From Dehalococcoidales bacterium (GTDB lineage Bacteria > Chloroflexota > Dehalococcoidia > Dehalococcoidales > Fen-1064): 8,193 bases of DNA. Within the stretch, counting starts at the first letter, position 1, and the number at the start of each line of letters is the position of its first letter. A program made the translations under genes and the position numbers. Below the pieces are notes generated by a model. The model did no database searches and was not told the DNA's origin. It saw nothing but the letters and a program-made list of their open reading frames with translations. The stretch spans positions 1-8,193 of the forward strand of contig JAQTOJ010000078.1 in NCBI GenBank assembly GCA_028713395.1, written 5' to 3'. This document shows positions 1-6,341 of this stretch, in pieces.

Positions 1-413
1 CCGGCGGCTTAAGCAAGGACGAGGTGGAAAAGATGCGCCGTGACGCTGAAGCTCACGCCGCAGAAGACACGAAACGCAAGGAAGAGATCGAGGTCAAGAA
101 TACCGCTGATACCATGGCATATCAGGCGGAAAAGACCCTGCGCGATAACAAGGATAAAATCCCCGAGCCTCTGTACAAGGAAGTCGAAGGTAAAATAGCG
201 GCTGTCAAAGAAGCCCTGAAAGGCACGGATATGGAAGCTGTCAAACGCGCCAATCAGGACCTCAACGAAACGATGCAGAAAGTCGGCACGACGATTTATC
301 AGCAGCAGCAAGGACAGCAGGGACAGCAACCGCCTCCTCCCGGTCAGCAACCGCCGCCCGGCGGCAAGAAAAATGACGATGGGACAGTTGAAGGCGAGTT
401 CCACGAGGTCTAG
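1..413 (+). CDS. dnaK: Chaperone protein DnaK (Hsp70), C-terminal fragment
   Basis: This is the 3' end of dnaK, cut by the left edge; 136 codons are visible from base 3 to the TAG at 411-413. DnaK is the cytosolic ATP-driven Hsp70 that binds exposed hydrophobic peptides with DnaJ and GrpE. The fragment opens with GGLSKDEVEKM, typical of the end of the substrate-binding beta domain. It continues through the charged helical lid (RRDAEAHAAED, then a KRKEEIEVKN stretch) and ends in a disordered tail rich in Gln, Pro and Gly that closes with EGEFHEV. The ATPase domain lies outside the window. A GTG at 24 could be mistaken for a start, but the frame is open to the edge and the protein matches Hsp70 before that codon, so this is a truncation by the window and not a short gene. 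dnaJ follows 85 bases downstream on the same strand, the standard arrangement. The identity is certain from the lid sequence and the neighbour. Confidence 0.96.
   Translation, partial: GGLSKDEVEKMRRDAEAHAAEDTKRKEEIEVKNTADTMAYQAEKTLRDNKDKIPEPLYKEVEGKIAAVKEALKGTDMEAVKRANQDLNETMQKVGTTIYQQQQGQQGQQPPPPGQQPPPGGKKNDDGTVEGEFHEV
324..362 (+). repeat. Short tandem repeat in the DnaK tail
   Basis: Two imperfect units, 324-344 and 345-362, each begin with cagcaaccgcc and encode QQPPPPG followed by QQPPPG. A cag/caa-rich run coding for glutamines precedes them from about 299. The repeat lies wholly in the disordered C-terminal tail of DnaK, where length variation is tolerated, and probably arose by slippage. 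Confidence 0.6.
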
Positions 414-426
414 AATAGTAGTATTA

Positions 427-457
427 TGCCCTTTCCGGTCATAAGCCGGAAAGGGCA
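427..457 (+). promoter_or_regulatory. Perfect 12-bp hairpin between dnaK and dnaJ
   Basis: The arm at 427-438 is the exact reverse complement of the arm at 446-457, with a 7-base loop (439-445). The stem is GC-rich near the loop. No run of T follows, so it is not a standard intrinsic terminator. Its place just after the dnaK stop suggests a partial attenuator, or a processing or stabilising structure that keeps dnaK mRNA more abundant than dnaJ mRNA. The pairing is seen directly; the role is inferred. Confidence 0.6.
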
Positions 458-488
458 CCTCTTCCCGCTAAAAGAAGAGGGGAAGAGG
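458..488 (+). promoter_or_regulatory. Hairpin enclosing the dnaJ ribosome binding site
   Basis: The bases at 458-466 (cctcttccc) are the exact reverse complement of 480-488 (gggaagagg). The 3' arm carries the GAGG core that best serves as Shine-Dalgarno for the dnaJ ATG, 10 bases downstream at 499. A second pairing, 458-463 with 475-480, is also possible because gaagagg is duplicated at 474-488; in that form the 484-488 site is left free. The structure abuts the preceding hairpin with no gap. Sequestration of the ribosome site, possibly temperature-sensitive, is an inference. Confidence 0.5.
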
Positions 489-498
489 AACTAAAAAC

Positions 499-1572
499 AT
501 GACCACAAAAAGAGATTACTACGATATTCTAGGCGTCGATAAAAACGCCACCGACGATGATGTTAAAAAAGCCTTCCGCAAGAAGGCCTTTGAATATCAC
601 CCCGATCATAACCACGAAGAAGGCGCCACCGAAAAGTTCAAAGAACTTAACGAAGCCTACCAGGTGCTTTCCGATGCTGACAAACGCTCCGTTTACGACC
701 GCTACGGTCATGCCGGCATGGAACAAACCCAGTTCGGGCAGGGAGGCGCCAACGGCTTCGAGTTCGGTTTCGGGGATATTTTCGAGGCCTTTTTCGGCGG
801 TGCCACCACCGCCAACCGTCAAGCCCCGGAAAAAGGCGCACCGCTGCAATACAGCATGACCATCACCCTTGAAGAAGCCGCCTTCGGCACCTCCAAGGAA
901 CTACCTTTAACGCGAATTGAAAACTGCACGGAATGCCAGGGACTAGGCAGCAAGCCGGGCACCCAGCCGATGCGCTGTCCGCAATGCGGCGGCAGCGGCC
1001 AGATCCGCCGCACCCAGTCCAGCGTTTTCGGGAGATTCACCAACATCTCCACCTGCCCACAGTGCCGCGGAGAGGGAAAAGTCGTTGCCGACCCCTGTCC
1101 CAAGTGCCGGGGTACCGGCAAGGAAAGACAGCAGCGGACGGTCACAATTAAAGTGCCGCCGGGCGTCGCGGAGGGCACGCAGATGCGCATTCGCGGCGAA
1201 GGGAATGCCGGAAGCCGGGGCGGACCCGCCGGCGACCTGTACGTCAATCTGGAAGTTTTAGAACACGCCTTCTTTAGACGGGACGGCGATAATATCCTTT
1301 ACGGACTGAAGATCAATGTGGCACAGGCGGCACTGGGTATGGAAGCCACCGTGCCCACACTGGACGGCGATGCGAAAATAAAAATCCCCGCCGGCGTCCA
1401 AAGCGGCGCGGCTTTCCGGCTGAAGAACCGCGGCGTGCAGCACCTCAACGAGCGGAGCCGCGGTGACGAATTGGTCACGGTGCACGTGCTTACCCCGGAA
1501 TCCCTGACCAAGGAACAGCGGCAGTTGTTTGAGAAACTGGCGGAAATCCTTGGAACGGACAAGAAAAAGTAA
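499..1572 (+). CDS. dnaJ: Chaperone protein DnaJ (type I Hsp40)
   Basis: A complete 357-residue cytosolic co-chaperone that delivers substrates to DnaK and stimulates its ATPase. The J domain covers about residues 4-70 with the essential HPD triad at 34-36. A short Gly/Phe-rich linker follows (about 77-101, including GFEFGFGDIFEAFFGG). The zinc-binding region has four CxxCxGxG motifs at Cys 143/146, 160/163, 186/189 and 200/203, enough for two zinc sites. The C-terminal substrate-binding beta domains run from about 213 to 335, with the expected GDLYV strand and a VPTLDGD loop. Length is slightly short of the 370-380 residues usual for type I proteins, mainly through a compact G/F region. The ATG at 499 is chosen because KRDYYDILGV is the normal J-domain opening and a GAGG lies 10 bases upstream. 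It is the second gene of a dnaK-dnaJ operon, with a structured leader that may limit its translation. No key residue is missing. Confidence 0.98.
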   Translation: MTTKRDYYDILGVDKNATDDDVKKAFRKKAFEYHPDHNHEEGATEKFKELNEAYQVLSDADKRSVYDRYGHAGMEQTQFGQGGANGFEFGFGDIFEAFFGGATTANRQAPEKGAPLQYSMTITLEEAAFGTSKELPLTRIENCTECQGLGSKPGTQPMRCPQCGGSGQIRRTQSSVFGRFTNISTCPQCRGEGKVVADPCPKCRGTGKERQQRTVTIKVPPGVAEGTQMRIRGEGNAGSRGGPAGDLYVNLEVLEHAFFRRDGDNILYGLKINVAQAALGMEATVPTLDGDAKIKIPAGVQSGAAFRLKNRGVQHLNERSRGDELVTVHVLTPESLTKEQRQLFEKLAEILGTDKKK

Positions 1573-1574
1573 CC

Positions 1575-1600
1575 GGTTGCGATTTCTTGCAGATGCAACC
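1575..1600 (+). other. Weak hairpin after dnaJ
   Basis: The 6-base arms ggttgc (1575-1580) and gcaacc (1595-1600) are complementary around a 14-base loop, one base after the dnaJ stop. There is no T-run and the loop is long, so termination here is doubtful. It lies where the dnaKJ transcript meets the convergent - strand genes, where a terminator would be expected. Confidence 0.25.
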
Positions 1601-1611
1601 ACTACATATTA

Positions 1612-1669
1612 GTCATCCCTGCGGAAGCTGGGATCCAGTGAAAACGCACGGGCATCCCCGCCTATGTGG
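1612..1669 (+). repeat. Dispersed palindromic repeat, copy 1 (degenerate)
   Basis: The first part has arms 1615-1622 and 1627-1634, which pair with one mismatch around a GGAA loop and are followed by atccag. The second part, from about 1641 to 1669, keeps aaaacgcac and a small hairpin (1649-1652 with 1657-1660), then cct.tg. The order hairpin, atcc, aaaacgcac, second hairpin matches copy 2 at 2282-2361. It sits directly after the 3' end of the YHGS gene. Confidence 0.55.
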
Positions 1670-1679
1670 ACGAGGAGCC

Positions 1680-2249
1680 TCAGGACGTGGGAGGAGCTTT
1701 CTTAACTTCTTCTTCCCATAAGTCCGGGAATTTTTCTTTAACAAACGGCGATAGAGGATGCTTGCCCGCTAATAAATCCAATCGTTTGATCGCGCCTCGT
1801 ACCATCTGTCTGTTAGATGTTTTTTGTTTTTCGGTCAAGTTCTCGTAGCGGTGGATGATAAGCTTACCTTTTGCTTCGTATTCGTATAATCTCTCAAGAC
1901 AGTTTTCAATGTAAATACTTTGTGTAATTTTAACCGGTTCATCACAAACCACGGCTACTTTTATATCCATAGAATTCGAGACCGGGAAGTCTCCCTCGCT
2001 GACATAGATGTAGCCCTTCAGATTACCATAGAATTCCTTAAGGTTACCCTTGTATGACTCCGTGTATTCAGGTATACCCTGTTCGGTAAACCCATAGGTG
2101 TACCACATGTAGTCACGTTTTAGAATATAGAATACGGCAACCACTTCGTTGGTAGACAAATACACGTGGGGTTGTTTCTGATAGTATGTCGCTTGAGGAA
2201 TCAAGGTTGTCAGTCCGCTTACCGGTGAGCCGTGATAATACCGCGTCAT
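1680..2249 (-). CDS. Uncharacterised YHGS-start protein, possible ADP-ribosyltransferase-like fold
   Basis: A 189-residue soluble protein with no signal peptide or membrane segment. I do not recognise a named function. It opens with YYHGSPVSGL (residues 4-13) and then has HVYLSTNEVVAVFY (28-41), a pattern recalling the His and Tyr motifs of ADP-ribosyltransferase-fold proteins (H6, Y30). Acidic residues in the EYTESY segment (61-66) could supply the third position, but this is only a resemblance. Similar short proteins occur in Clostridia-like genomes, from memory. The ATG at 2247-2249 is well supported by GGGAGGGAG a few bases upstream. The C-terminal half is charged and helical in appearance, and ends in KKAPPTS with the stop at the edge of repeat copy 1. 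The gene is visibly AT-richer than dnaJ and gpsA and is bracketed by repeat copies, which suggests an acquired, dispensable gene. No antitoxin-like partner is visible. That it is a real gene is likely; the fold is a guess. Confidence 0.75.
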   Translation of the reverse strand: MTRYYHGSPVSGLTTLIPQATYYQKQPHVYLSTNEVVAVFYILKRDYMWYTYGFTEQGIPEYTESYKGNLKEFYGNLKGYIYVSEGDFPVSNSMDIKVAVVCDEPVKITQSIYIENCLERLYEYEAKGKLIIHRYENLTEKQKTSNRQMVRGAIKRLDLLAGKHPLSPFVKEKFPDLWEEEVKKAPPTS

Positions 2250-2281
2250 TAATCTCCCTCCCGCTACCTATTTTCCGACTA

Positions 2282-2361
2282 CGTCATCCCGCGAAAGTGG
2301 GGCATCCTGTATTTACTGAGACTGGAGCCAGCAAAAACGCACAGGCGAGGACGCCTGTGCC
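2282..2361 (+). repeat. Dispersed palindromic repeat, copy 2 (best preserved)
   Basis: The first hairpin has arms 2288-2292 and 2297-2301 (one G-T pair) around a GAAA loop and is flanked by cgtcat and catcc. The second has a perfect 9-bp stem (2339-2347 with 2352-2360) and loop AGGA, with the acaggcg/cgcctgt core. A spacer containing actggagccag and aaaaacgc joins them. The copy fills most of the 143 bases between the two accessory genes, and no T-run marks it as a terminator. Confidence 0.65.
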
Positions 2362-2392
2362 ACCTCGCAGGGTAATAAGCTGTTGTTTGACA

Positions 2393-3013
2393 TCATCGAG
2401 CCGCACTCTTCGATGACTCATATTCCCGGATTTTAGAAAGGATCATTGTCCATGCCTTAGTCTTTTCATCATCGAAAGTGACATCGTCCGATTTCCAATT
2501 AAGAGGTTTTTCACCGAGATACGGTTTGAATCCAAAACTCAAATAGATATTTATGGCGGGGTAACTCCAGGTTTGTGATGTCAGATATATGTAATCGCTG
2601 AAACCCATTCCGCGGTAAATATCAAAAATCCTGGTGAGCAGTGCTTTGGCAATCCCCTTGCCCTGATGTTGTTCCAATACCCCGACCCAGTGGACTCTTT
2701 GTAATTCTTTTCCGAAATGATTTCCGCGCCAGAGGGAAGCTGAGGCAACAATATTACCAATACTGTCTTGAACGAAAACGCATTTTTTCAACAAGGCTTC
2801 GGGGTTTGATAGAAACTCATCCTGGAAAATCTGCTCGGCTTCACTGAGGCTATTCGTTTGCCCTAAACCATATTGCAGTTGACTCCACGCATGTTCAAAT
2901 CCAGCTTCATAGCGAACAAAAGTGAATCCTGAGGGTAGACCATAATTCGGATATTTACCTGTATCTAACTTCTCCATCAAAACCCCGAGGTGAGGAATGC
3001 TCTTATCAAGCAT
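2393..3013 (-). CDS. GNAT-family N-acetyltransferase
   Basis: A 206-residue soluble protein expected to transfer an acetyl group from acetyl-CoA to an amine; the substrate cannot be told. The GNAT core is clear: strand 4 and the acetyl-CoA loop read VHWVGVLEQHQGKGIAKALL (107-126), with the QxxGxG pyrophosphate-binding motif at Q115, G118 and G120. The closing part (NIYLSFGFKPY, about 155-165) is the usual GNAT strand 6-7 region. The first 70 residues are a helical N-terminal extension typical of larger single-domain members. The start at 3011-3013 is chosen because GGAGGT lies 7 bases upstream. The frame stays open to 3160, but those extra 49 codons run through a degenerate dispersed repeat and have no ribosome site. 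The gene is AT-richer than the gpsA operon and follows the same strand, 143 bases from the YHGS gene. Family assignment is strong; biological role unknown. Confidence 0.87.
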   Translation of the reverse strand: MLDKSIPHLGVLMEKLDTGKYPNYGLPSGFTFVRYEAGFEHAWSQLQYGLGQTNSLSEAEQIFQDEFLSNPEALLKKCVFVQDSIGNIVASASLWRGNHFGKELQRVHWVGVLEQHQGKGIAKALLTRIFDIYRGMGFSDYIYLTSQTWSYPAINIYLSFGFKPYLGEKPLNWKSDDVTFDDEKTKAWTMILSKIREYESSKSAAR

Positions 3014-3020
3014 AAAAACT

Positions 3021-3026
3021 ACCTCC
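3021..3026 (-). promoter_or_regulatory. Ribosome binding site fixing the GNAT start
   Basis: On the - strand this reads GGAGGT, a full match to the Shine-Dalgarno consensus, 7 bases before the ATG at 3013. It decides against the longer upstream start at 3160. Confidence 0.8.
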
Positions 3027-3104
3027 GTTAAAGAATTTAAGAAATCCCGTTGATGGGTCGTTTCCCAAAAACACCGGGCATTAATGCTGAAATTATACAG
3101 TTTT

Positions 3105-3132
3105 CTGGATGCCTGCTTTCGTTGGTATGACG
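3105..3132 (-). repeat. Dispersed repeat half-copy 3, inside the open frame upstream of the GNAT gene
   Basis: Read on the - strand this has cgtcat, then acgaaagcaggcatccag, clearly related to the first half of copy 2 (cgtcatcccgcgaaagtgg). Its stem is largely eroded. The second half with the acaggcg palindrome is absent. It lies in opposite orientation to copies 1 and 2. Confidence 0.55.
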
Positions 3133-3208
3133 TGATTAAGATGTATTTTGGGAAACTCAAGGTGGCGGGACAGGGCGACTTTACTTCACCGAAATGATAG
3201 GGGAATAA

Positions 3209-4279
3209 TTAAAATTTGGGATTGGGGCTTTGCTTTTGTTTCCGTACCGCGGTCATGAGCCGCCACTTGCGGCCATCCAATTCGTGTTTGGTTTCGGCTT
3301 TCAGCAACTCCTGCGCCGCCAGATGTGGTTCAACGCCCTCGTACAACACCCGGTAAATCTGTTCGGTGATGGGCATGCCCAAGCCAAGACGTTTGGCCAG
3401 TGTCCGAGCGGCCAATGCCGTACCGACACCTTCCGCCACGTTATCCATGGAATCGGTGATTTCTTCCAACTTGCGTCCCCGTGTCAGCTCAAACCCTACA
3501 TGATGGTTCCGGCTCAAGGGACTGGCGCAGGTGGCAATCAGGTCACCCAGGCCGGTCAACCCGGAAAAAGTCAATGGATTGGCTCCCAGGGCAACACCCA
3601 GGGCGGTGATTTCTGCCCAGCCGCGGGTCATCAAGGCGGCTTTGGCATTATCACCGTACCCCAGACCGTCGGCGATGCCGGCCGCCAGGGCAATGATATT
3701 CTTCAAAGAACCACCCAGTTCGACCCCCACCATATCGGTATTCATGTAGACGCAGAATTGCGGTGAATTCATGAGACGCTGCGCCGCCCGTGCTACGTCA
3801 GCGCTGGCTGCCGCGACCACGGTGGCGGCCGGATGTTCGCCGAGTATTTCTTTCGCCAGGTTCGGGCCGGAAAGCACGCAGATGTTCGGTTTACATTCGA
3901 TTGGTAATTCTTCAGCGATGACTTCCGTCATGCGCTTGCAGGTAGCGGTTTCCAGCCCTTTCACCGCGTTGATGACTAACATGGATTTCGTGATATATGG
4001 CTTGACCTGCTGGATATTCTGGCGCATGGTTTGGGCGGTACAGACCATGATCACCGCTCTCGCGCCGTTCATCGCAACTTCAGGAGAAACGGTAAAGGTC
4101 ATTTTGGCGGGGAATTTGCGGTTGGGTAACGGTAGATTCCGTAGTTCGTTGGATCGCATTTTAGCAGCTTCTTCATCACTACGGGTGAGGAGAACTATGT
4201 CATAGCGCTTACGCGCCAGCACCACGCCCAGGGTCGCGCCCCAGGTTGTGCCACCCCCAATAATGGCGATCTTCGGCAT
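3209..4279 (-). CDS. gpsA: Glycerol-3-phosphate dehydrogenase [NAD(P)+]
   Basis: A 356-residue cytosolic enzyme that reduces dihydroxyacetone phosphate to sn-glycerol-3-phosphate, the backbone for phospholipids. The N-terminal Rossmann fold has a glycine loop GGGTTWG at 8-14. NAVKGLE (104-110) carries the first conserved lysine, K107. SGPNLAKEI (137-145) is the family signature, and SLKNIIALAAG (191-201) holds the catalytic lysine K193. The helical domain has GLGDLIATC (243-251) with D246, then SRN (256-258) for substrate and nucleotide contact, and AEG at 282-284. The protein is slightly longer than the usual 330-345 residues because of a basic tail (RKQKQSPNPKF). The ATG at 4277-4279 directly follows the plsY stop with no gap and no good ribosome site, so translation is probably coupled. 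With PlsY it supplies and then consumes glycerol-3-phosphate. The glycine loop has one residue more than the common GAGSWG form. Confidence 0.97.
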   Translation of the reverse strand: MPKIAIIGGGTTWGATLGVVLARKRYDIVLLTRSDEEAAKMRSNELRNLPLPNRKFPAKMTFTVSPEVAMNGARAVIMVCTAQTMRQNIQQVKPYITKSMLVINAVKGLETATCKRMTEVIAEELPIECKPNICVLSGPNLAKEILGEHPAATVVAAASADVARAAQRLMNSPQFCVYMNTDMVGVELGGSLKNIIALAAGIADGLGYGDNAKAALMTRGWAEITALGVALGANPLTFSGLTGLGDLIATCASPLSRNHHVGFELTRGRKLEEITDSMDNVAEGVGTALAARTLAKRLGLGMPITEQIYRVLYEGVEPHLAAQELLKAETKHELDGRKWRLMTAVRKQKQSPNPKF

Positions 4280-4969
4280 TTATTGCGCCGTACCTGTTTC
4301 CGTCTGGACTTTTTCGGCTTTTTGTCCCAGTTTTCTTTCTTTACCCGTCAGCAGGCGTTTGATGTTATCGCGGTGGGTGTAAATGATTATGCCAGTACCG
4401 CCTAAAGCATAAATAAGGTACTCTACCGGGAAGCCGCTAAAAATGGTGAGCGGCACCAGGATCACATATGTCCCAACCACTCCTGCAATGGAACCGAGCG
4501 AGACAAACAACGTCGATGCGGCGCCAAGAACCATCACTTCACCGCCGAATAAAGCGACCATAGGGAGGAGCGCAAACCAGCCACCGAAAAAGACTGCTAC
4601 CCCACGACCCCCACGAAAGCCCAGGAAGAGCGGCCAATTGTGCCCGGCTACAGCGGCCAGACCAGCCAACACCTGCCCGAACAGCGCCCCGAAACCCAGG
4701 CTCCCGACCATGACATAGCTTTTCTCCAATATGAAACCAGCTAAAATAACGGCAGCCGCGCCTTTGAGAATGTCCAGCAACGCCGTAACGATGGCGACTT
4801 TCTTGCCTGCGGACCGGAGCACATTCGTCGCCCCGGTTTTACCGCTGCCTAACTCGCGCACGTCCACTTTCGCCATTTTCTTGCCGACGATCAATCCCCA
4901 GGGAATCGATCCCAGCAAATAACCGCAAATCATGGCTGCCAGGTATCTGGCAATCATTGCTCCAATCAT
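4280..4969 (-). CDS. plsY: Glycerol-3-phosphate acyltransferase PlsY
   Basis: A 229-residue integral membrane enzyme that moves an acyl group from acyl-phosphate to position 1 of glycerol-3-phosphate, giving lysophosphatidic acid. Hydrophobic segments are visible at about 5-28, 58-80, 85-108, 126-165 and 166-197. The three family motifs are present: GSGKTGATNVLRS (41-53), the AGHNWP and FRGGRG pair (108-123), and HRDNIKRLLTG (199-209). In motif 1 the usual GSGNIGATN reads GSGKTGATN, a variant I associate with Chloroflexota. The C-terminal tail after 209 is charged and cytoplasmic. The ATG at 4967-4969 overlaps the der stop as ATGA, with GGAGG 6 bases upstream inside der, so the start is firm and coupled to Der translation. 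gpsA follows immediately and makes its substrate. Confidence 0.97.
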   Translation of the reverse strand: MIGAMIARYLAAMICGYLLGSIPWGLIVGKKMAKVDVRELGSGKTGATNVLRSAGKKVAIVTALLDILKGAAAVILAGFILEKSYVMVGSLGFGALFGQVLAGLAAVAGHNWPLFLGFRGGRGVAVFFGGWFALLPMVALFGGEVMVLGAASTLFVSLGSIAGVVGTYVILVPLTIFSGFPVEYLIYALGGTGIIIYTHRDNIKRLLTGKERKLGQKAEKVQTETGTAQ

Positions 4970-6285
4970 ATTTGGCCTCCAGTGCTGAAAATCAGACGTA
5001 TCGGTGTACCCATAAACCCGAAGACATCCCGTATCTGGTTTTCCAGGTAACGCTGATAAGAGAAATGGATCAGGCGGGCATCGTTGACGCGGAAGGTGAA
5101 AGTGGGGGGATTGACGCCCGTTTGTTTAACGTTTTTTATCGAAAGTGTATATTTACCTTTGCGAGGGATGTTATGGCTCGAGACCGCCTGCTGAATAATG
5201 TCTCTCAGTACCGTATCCGGAATCTGTTTCATACGCTCCTGATACACCTGTAAAGCCATCGGCATGACTTTCTCCACCCCTTTTTTGGTTTTGGCGGAGA
5301 TGAAGAGTATCGGAGCATAACTGACGAACTTGAAATTATGCCGCAAAGCCTCGATCCATTCTTCAGGTTTTTTCTCGGCGATCAAATCCCATTTATTCAC
5401 GATAATGACAATGCCCTTGTTTGCCTGGTGTATGTAGCCGCCAACGTGCAAATCCTGAGCGGCCGCCGGTTCGGTGGCATCCATGACCAGCAGCGCGACA
5501 TCACAGCGGTCGATAGCCAGCATAGAGCGTAACACGCTGTACTTTTCTACGCCAACCTCTACCGAACCCCGCCGCCGGATACCCGCGGTATCAATCAGTA
5601 TAAACTTTTCTCCGCCAAATTCAAGTCTGGTATCCGTGGCATCCCGCGTGGTGCCGGGGACATCGGAGACAATCGCCCGTTCTTCACCGAGCAAGGAGTT
5701 CAAGAGCAGCGATTTGCCGACATTCGGGCGTCCGACGATCGCCACTTTGGTCACTGCCGGGTCGTCGGGCACCGGCGCTATGATGGGTAATACTTCGATG
5801 ATTTTATCCAGTAATTCGCCGGTGTTCAGGGCGTGATAGGCGCTGATGGCAAACGGTTCGCCCAAACCTAATTTATAGAACTCCGGCACCTGGTTTTCCA
5901 GTGAATCGTTATCTACCTTATTAACAACAAGCAGCACCGGTTTGGCCGTGCGCCGTACCATGTTGGCGATTTCGACATCGGTGGGCATAACTCCGTCTTT
6001 CGCGTCCGTTAAAAAGATGATCAAATCAGCATCGCGCACGGCTACTTCCACTTGCTGCGTGACGCCGCGTCCGATCTCGTTATCGGCATCAATGCCCAAC
6101 CCGCCGGTGTCGACAACAGTGAATGTTTTGTCCTGCCAGGTGACATCGGCAAAAACCCGGTCGCGCGTGGTGCCGGGCAAGTCTTCGACAATGGCAATTC
6201 TCTTGCCCGCCAGACGGTTTAGCAGCGTGGATTTCCCCACGTTCTGCCTGCCGATAATGGCGACTAATGCTTTTCTTTCACTCAT
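4966..6285 (-). CDS. der: GTPase Der (EngA), ribosome biogenesis
   Basis: A 439-residue protein with two tandem GTPase domains and a KH-like C-terminal domain, needed for assembly of the 50S ribosomal subunit. Domain 1 has GRQNVGKS (12-19), PGTTRD (37-42), DTGG (59-62), NKVD (122-125) and SAYH (148-151). Domain 2 has GRPNVGKS (185-192), PGTTRD (210-215), DTAG (232-235), NKWD (297-300) and SAK (330-332). The KH-like domain runs from about 350 to the end, with HFSYQRYLENQIR and GTPIRLIF. Length is normal for the family. In the first P-loop the usual GRPNVGKS has Gln for Pro, a mild change. The ATG at 6283-6285 fits the family's N-terminus, although no strong ribosome site precedes it. It is the first gene of der-plsY-gpsA, overlapping plsY by ATGA; argF lies 56 bases upstream on the same strand, so read-through is possible. 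Confidence 0.98.
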   Translation of the reverse strand: MSERKALVAIIGRQNVGKSTLLNRLAGKRIAIVEDLPGTTRDRVFADVTWQDKTFTVVDTGGLGIDADNEIGRGVTQQVEVAVRDADLIIFLTDAKDGVMPTDVEIANMVRRTAKPVLLVVNKVDNDSLENQVPEFYKLGLGEPFAISAYHALNTGELLDKIIEVLPIIAPVPDDPAVTKVAIVGRPNVGKSLLLNSLLGEERAIVSDVPGTTRDATDTRLEFGGEKFILIDTAGIRRRGSVEVGVEKYSVLRSMLAIDRCDVALLVMDATEPAAAQDLHVGGYIHQANKGIVIIVNKWDLIAEKKPEEWIEALRHNFKFVSYAPILFISAKTKKGVEKVMPMALQVYQERMKQIPDTVLRDIIQQAVSSHNIPRKGKYTLSIKNVKQTGVNPPTFTFRVNDARLIHFSYQRYLENQIRDVFGFMGTPIRLIFSTGGQI

Positions 6286-6313
6286 ATTACTAACCGGAAT
6301 TCACCCTATCTAC

Positions 6314-6319
6314 AGTATA
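6314..6319 (-). promoter_or_regulatory. Possible -10 box upstream of der
   Basis: On the - strand this reads TATACT, 5 of 6 matches to TATAAT, 28 bases before the der ATG. No convincing -35 box lies 16-18 bases further upstream, so it may be chance or a weak internal promoter for der-plsY-gpsA. Confidence 0.25.
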
Positions 6320-6341
6320 AACGAAAATTGTGATGAGAAAA

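Noticed and set aside
9..458. A 149-codon - strand frame opposite dnaK
   Set aside because: It is antisense to the conserved DnaK lid and tail; its Leu runs come from the complement of CAG and GAG codons.
1575..1600. Intrinsic terminator for dnaKJ
   Set aside because: The stem is only 6 bp with a 14-base loop and no T-run, so I list it only as a weak hairpin.
1680..3013. Toxin-antitoxin pair formed by the YHGS protein and the GNAT protein
   Set aside because: The genes are 143 bases apart with a repeat between them, each has its own strong ribosome site or separate context, and no small DNA-binding antitoxin is present.
3230..3766. A 178-codon + strand frame opposite gpsA
   Set aside because: It is the antisense shadow of a clearly conserved gene, has no ribosome site or recognisable domain, and its composition follows gpsA codon use.
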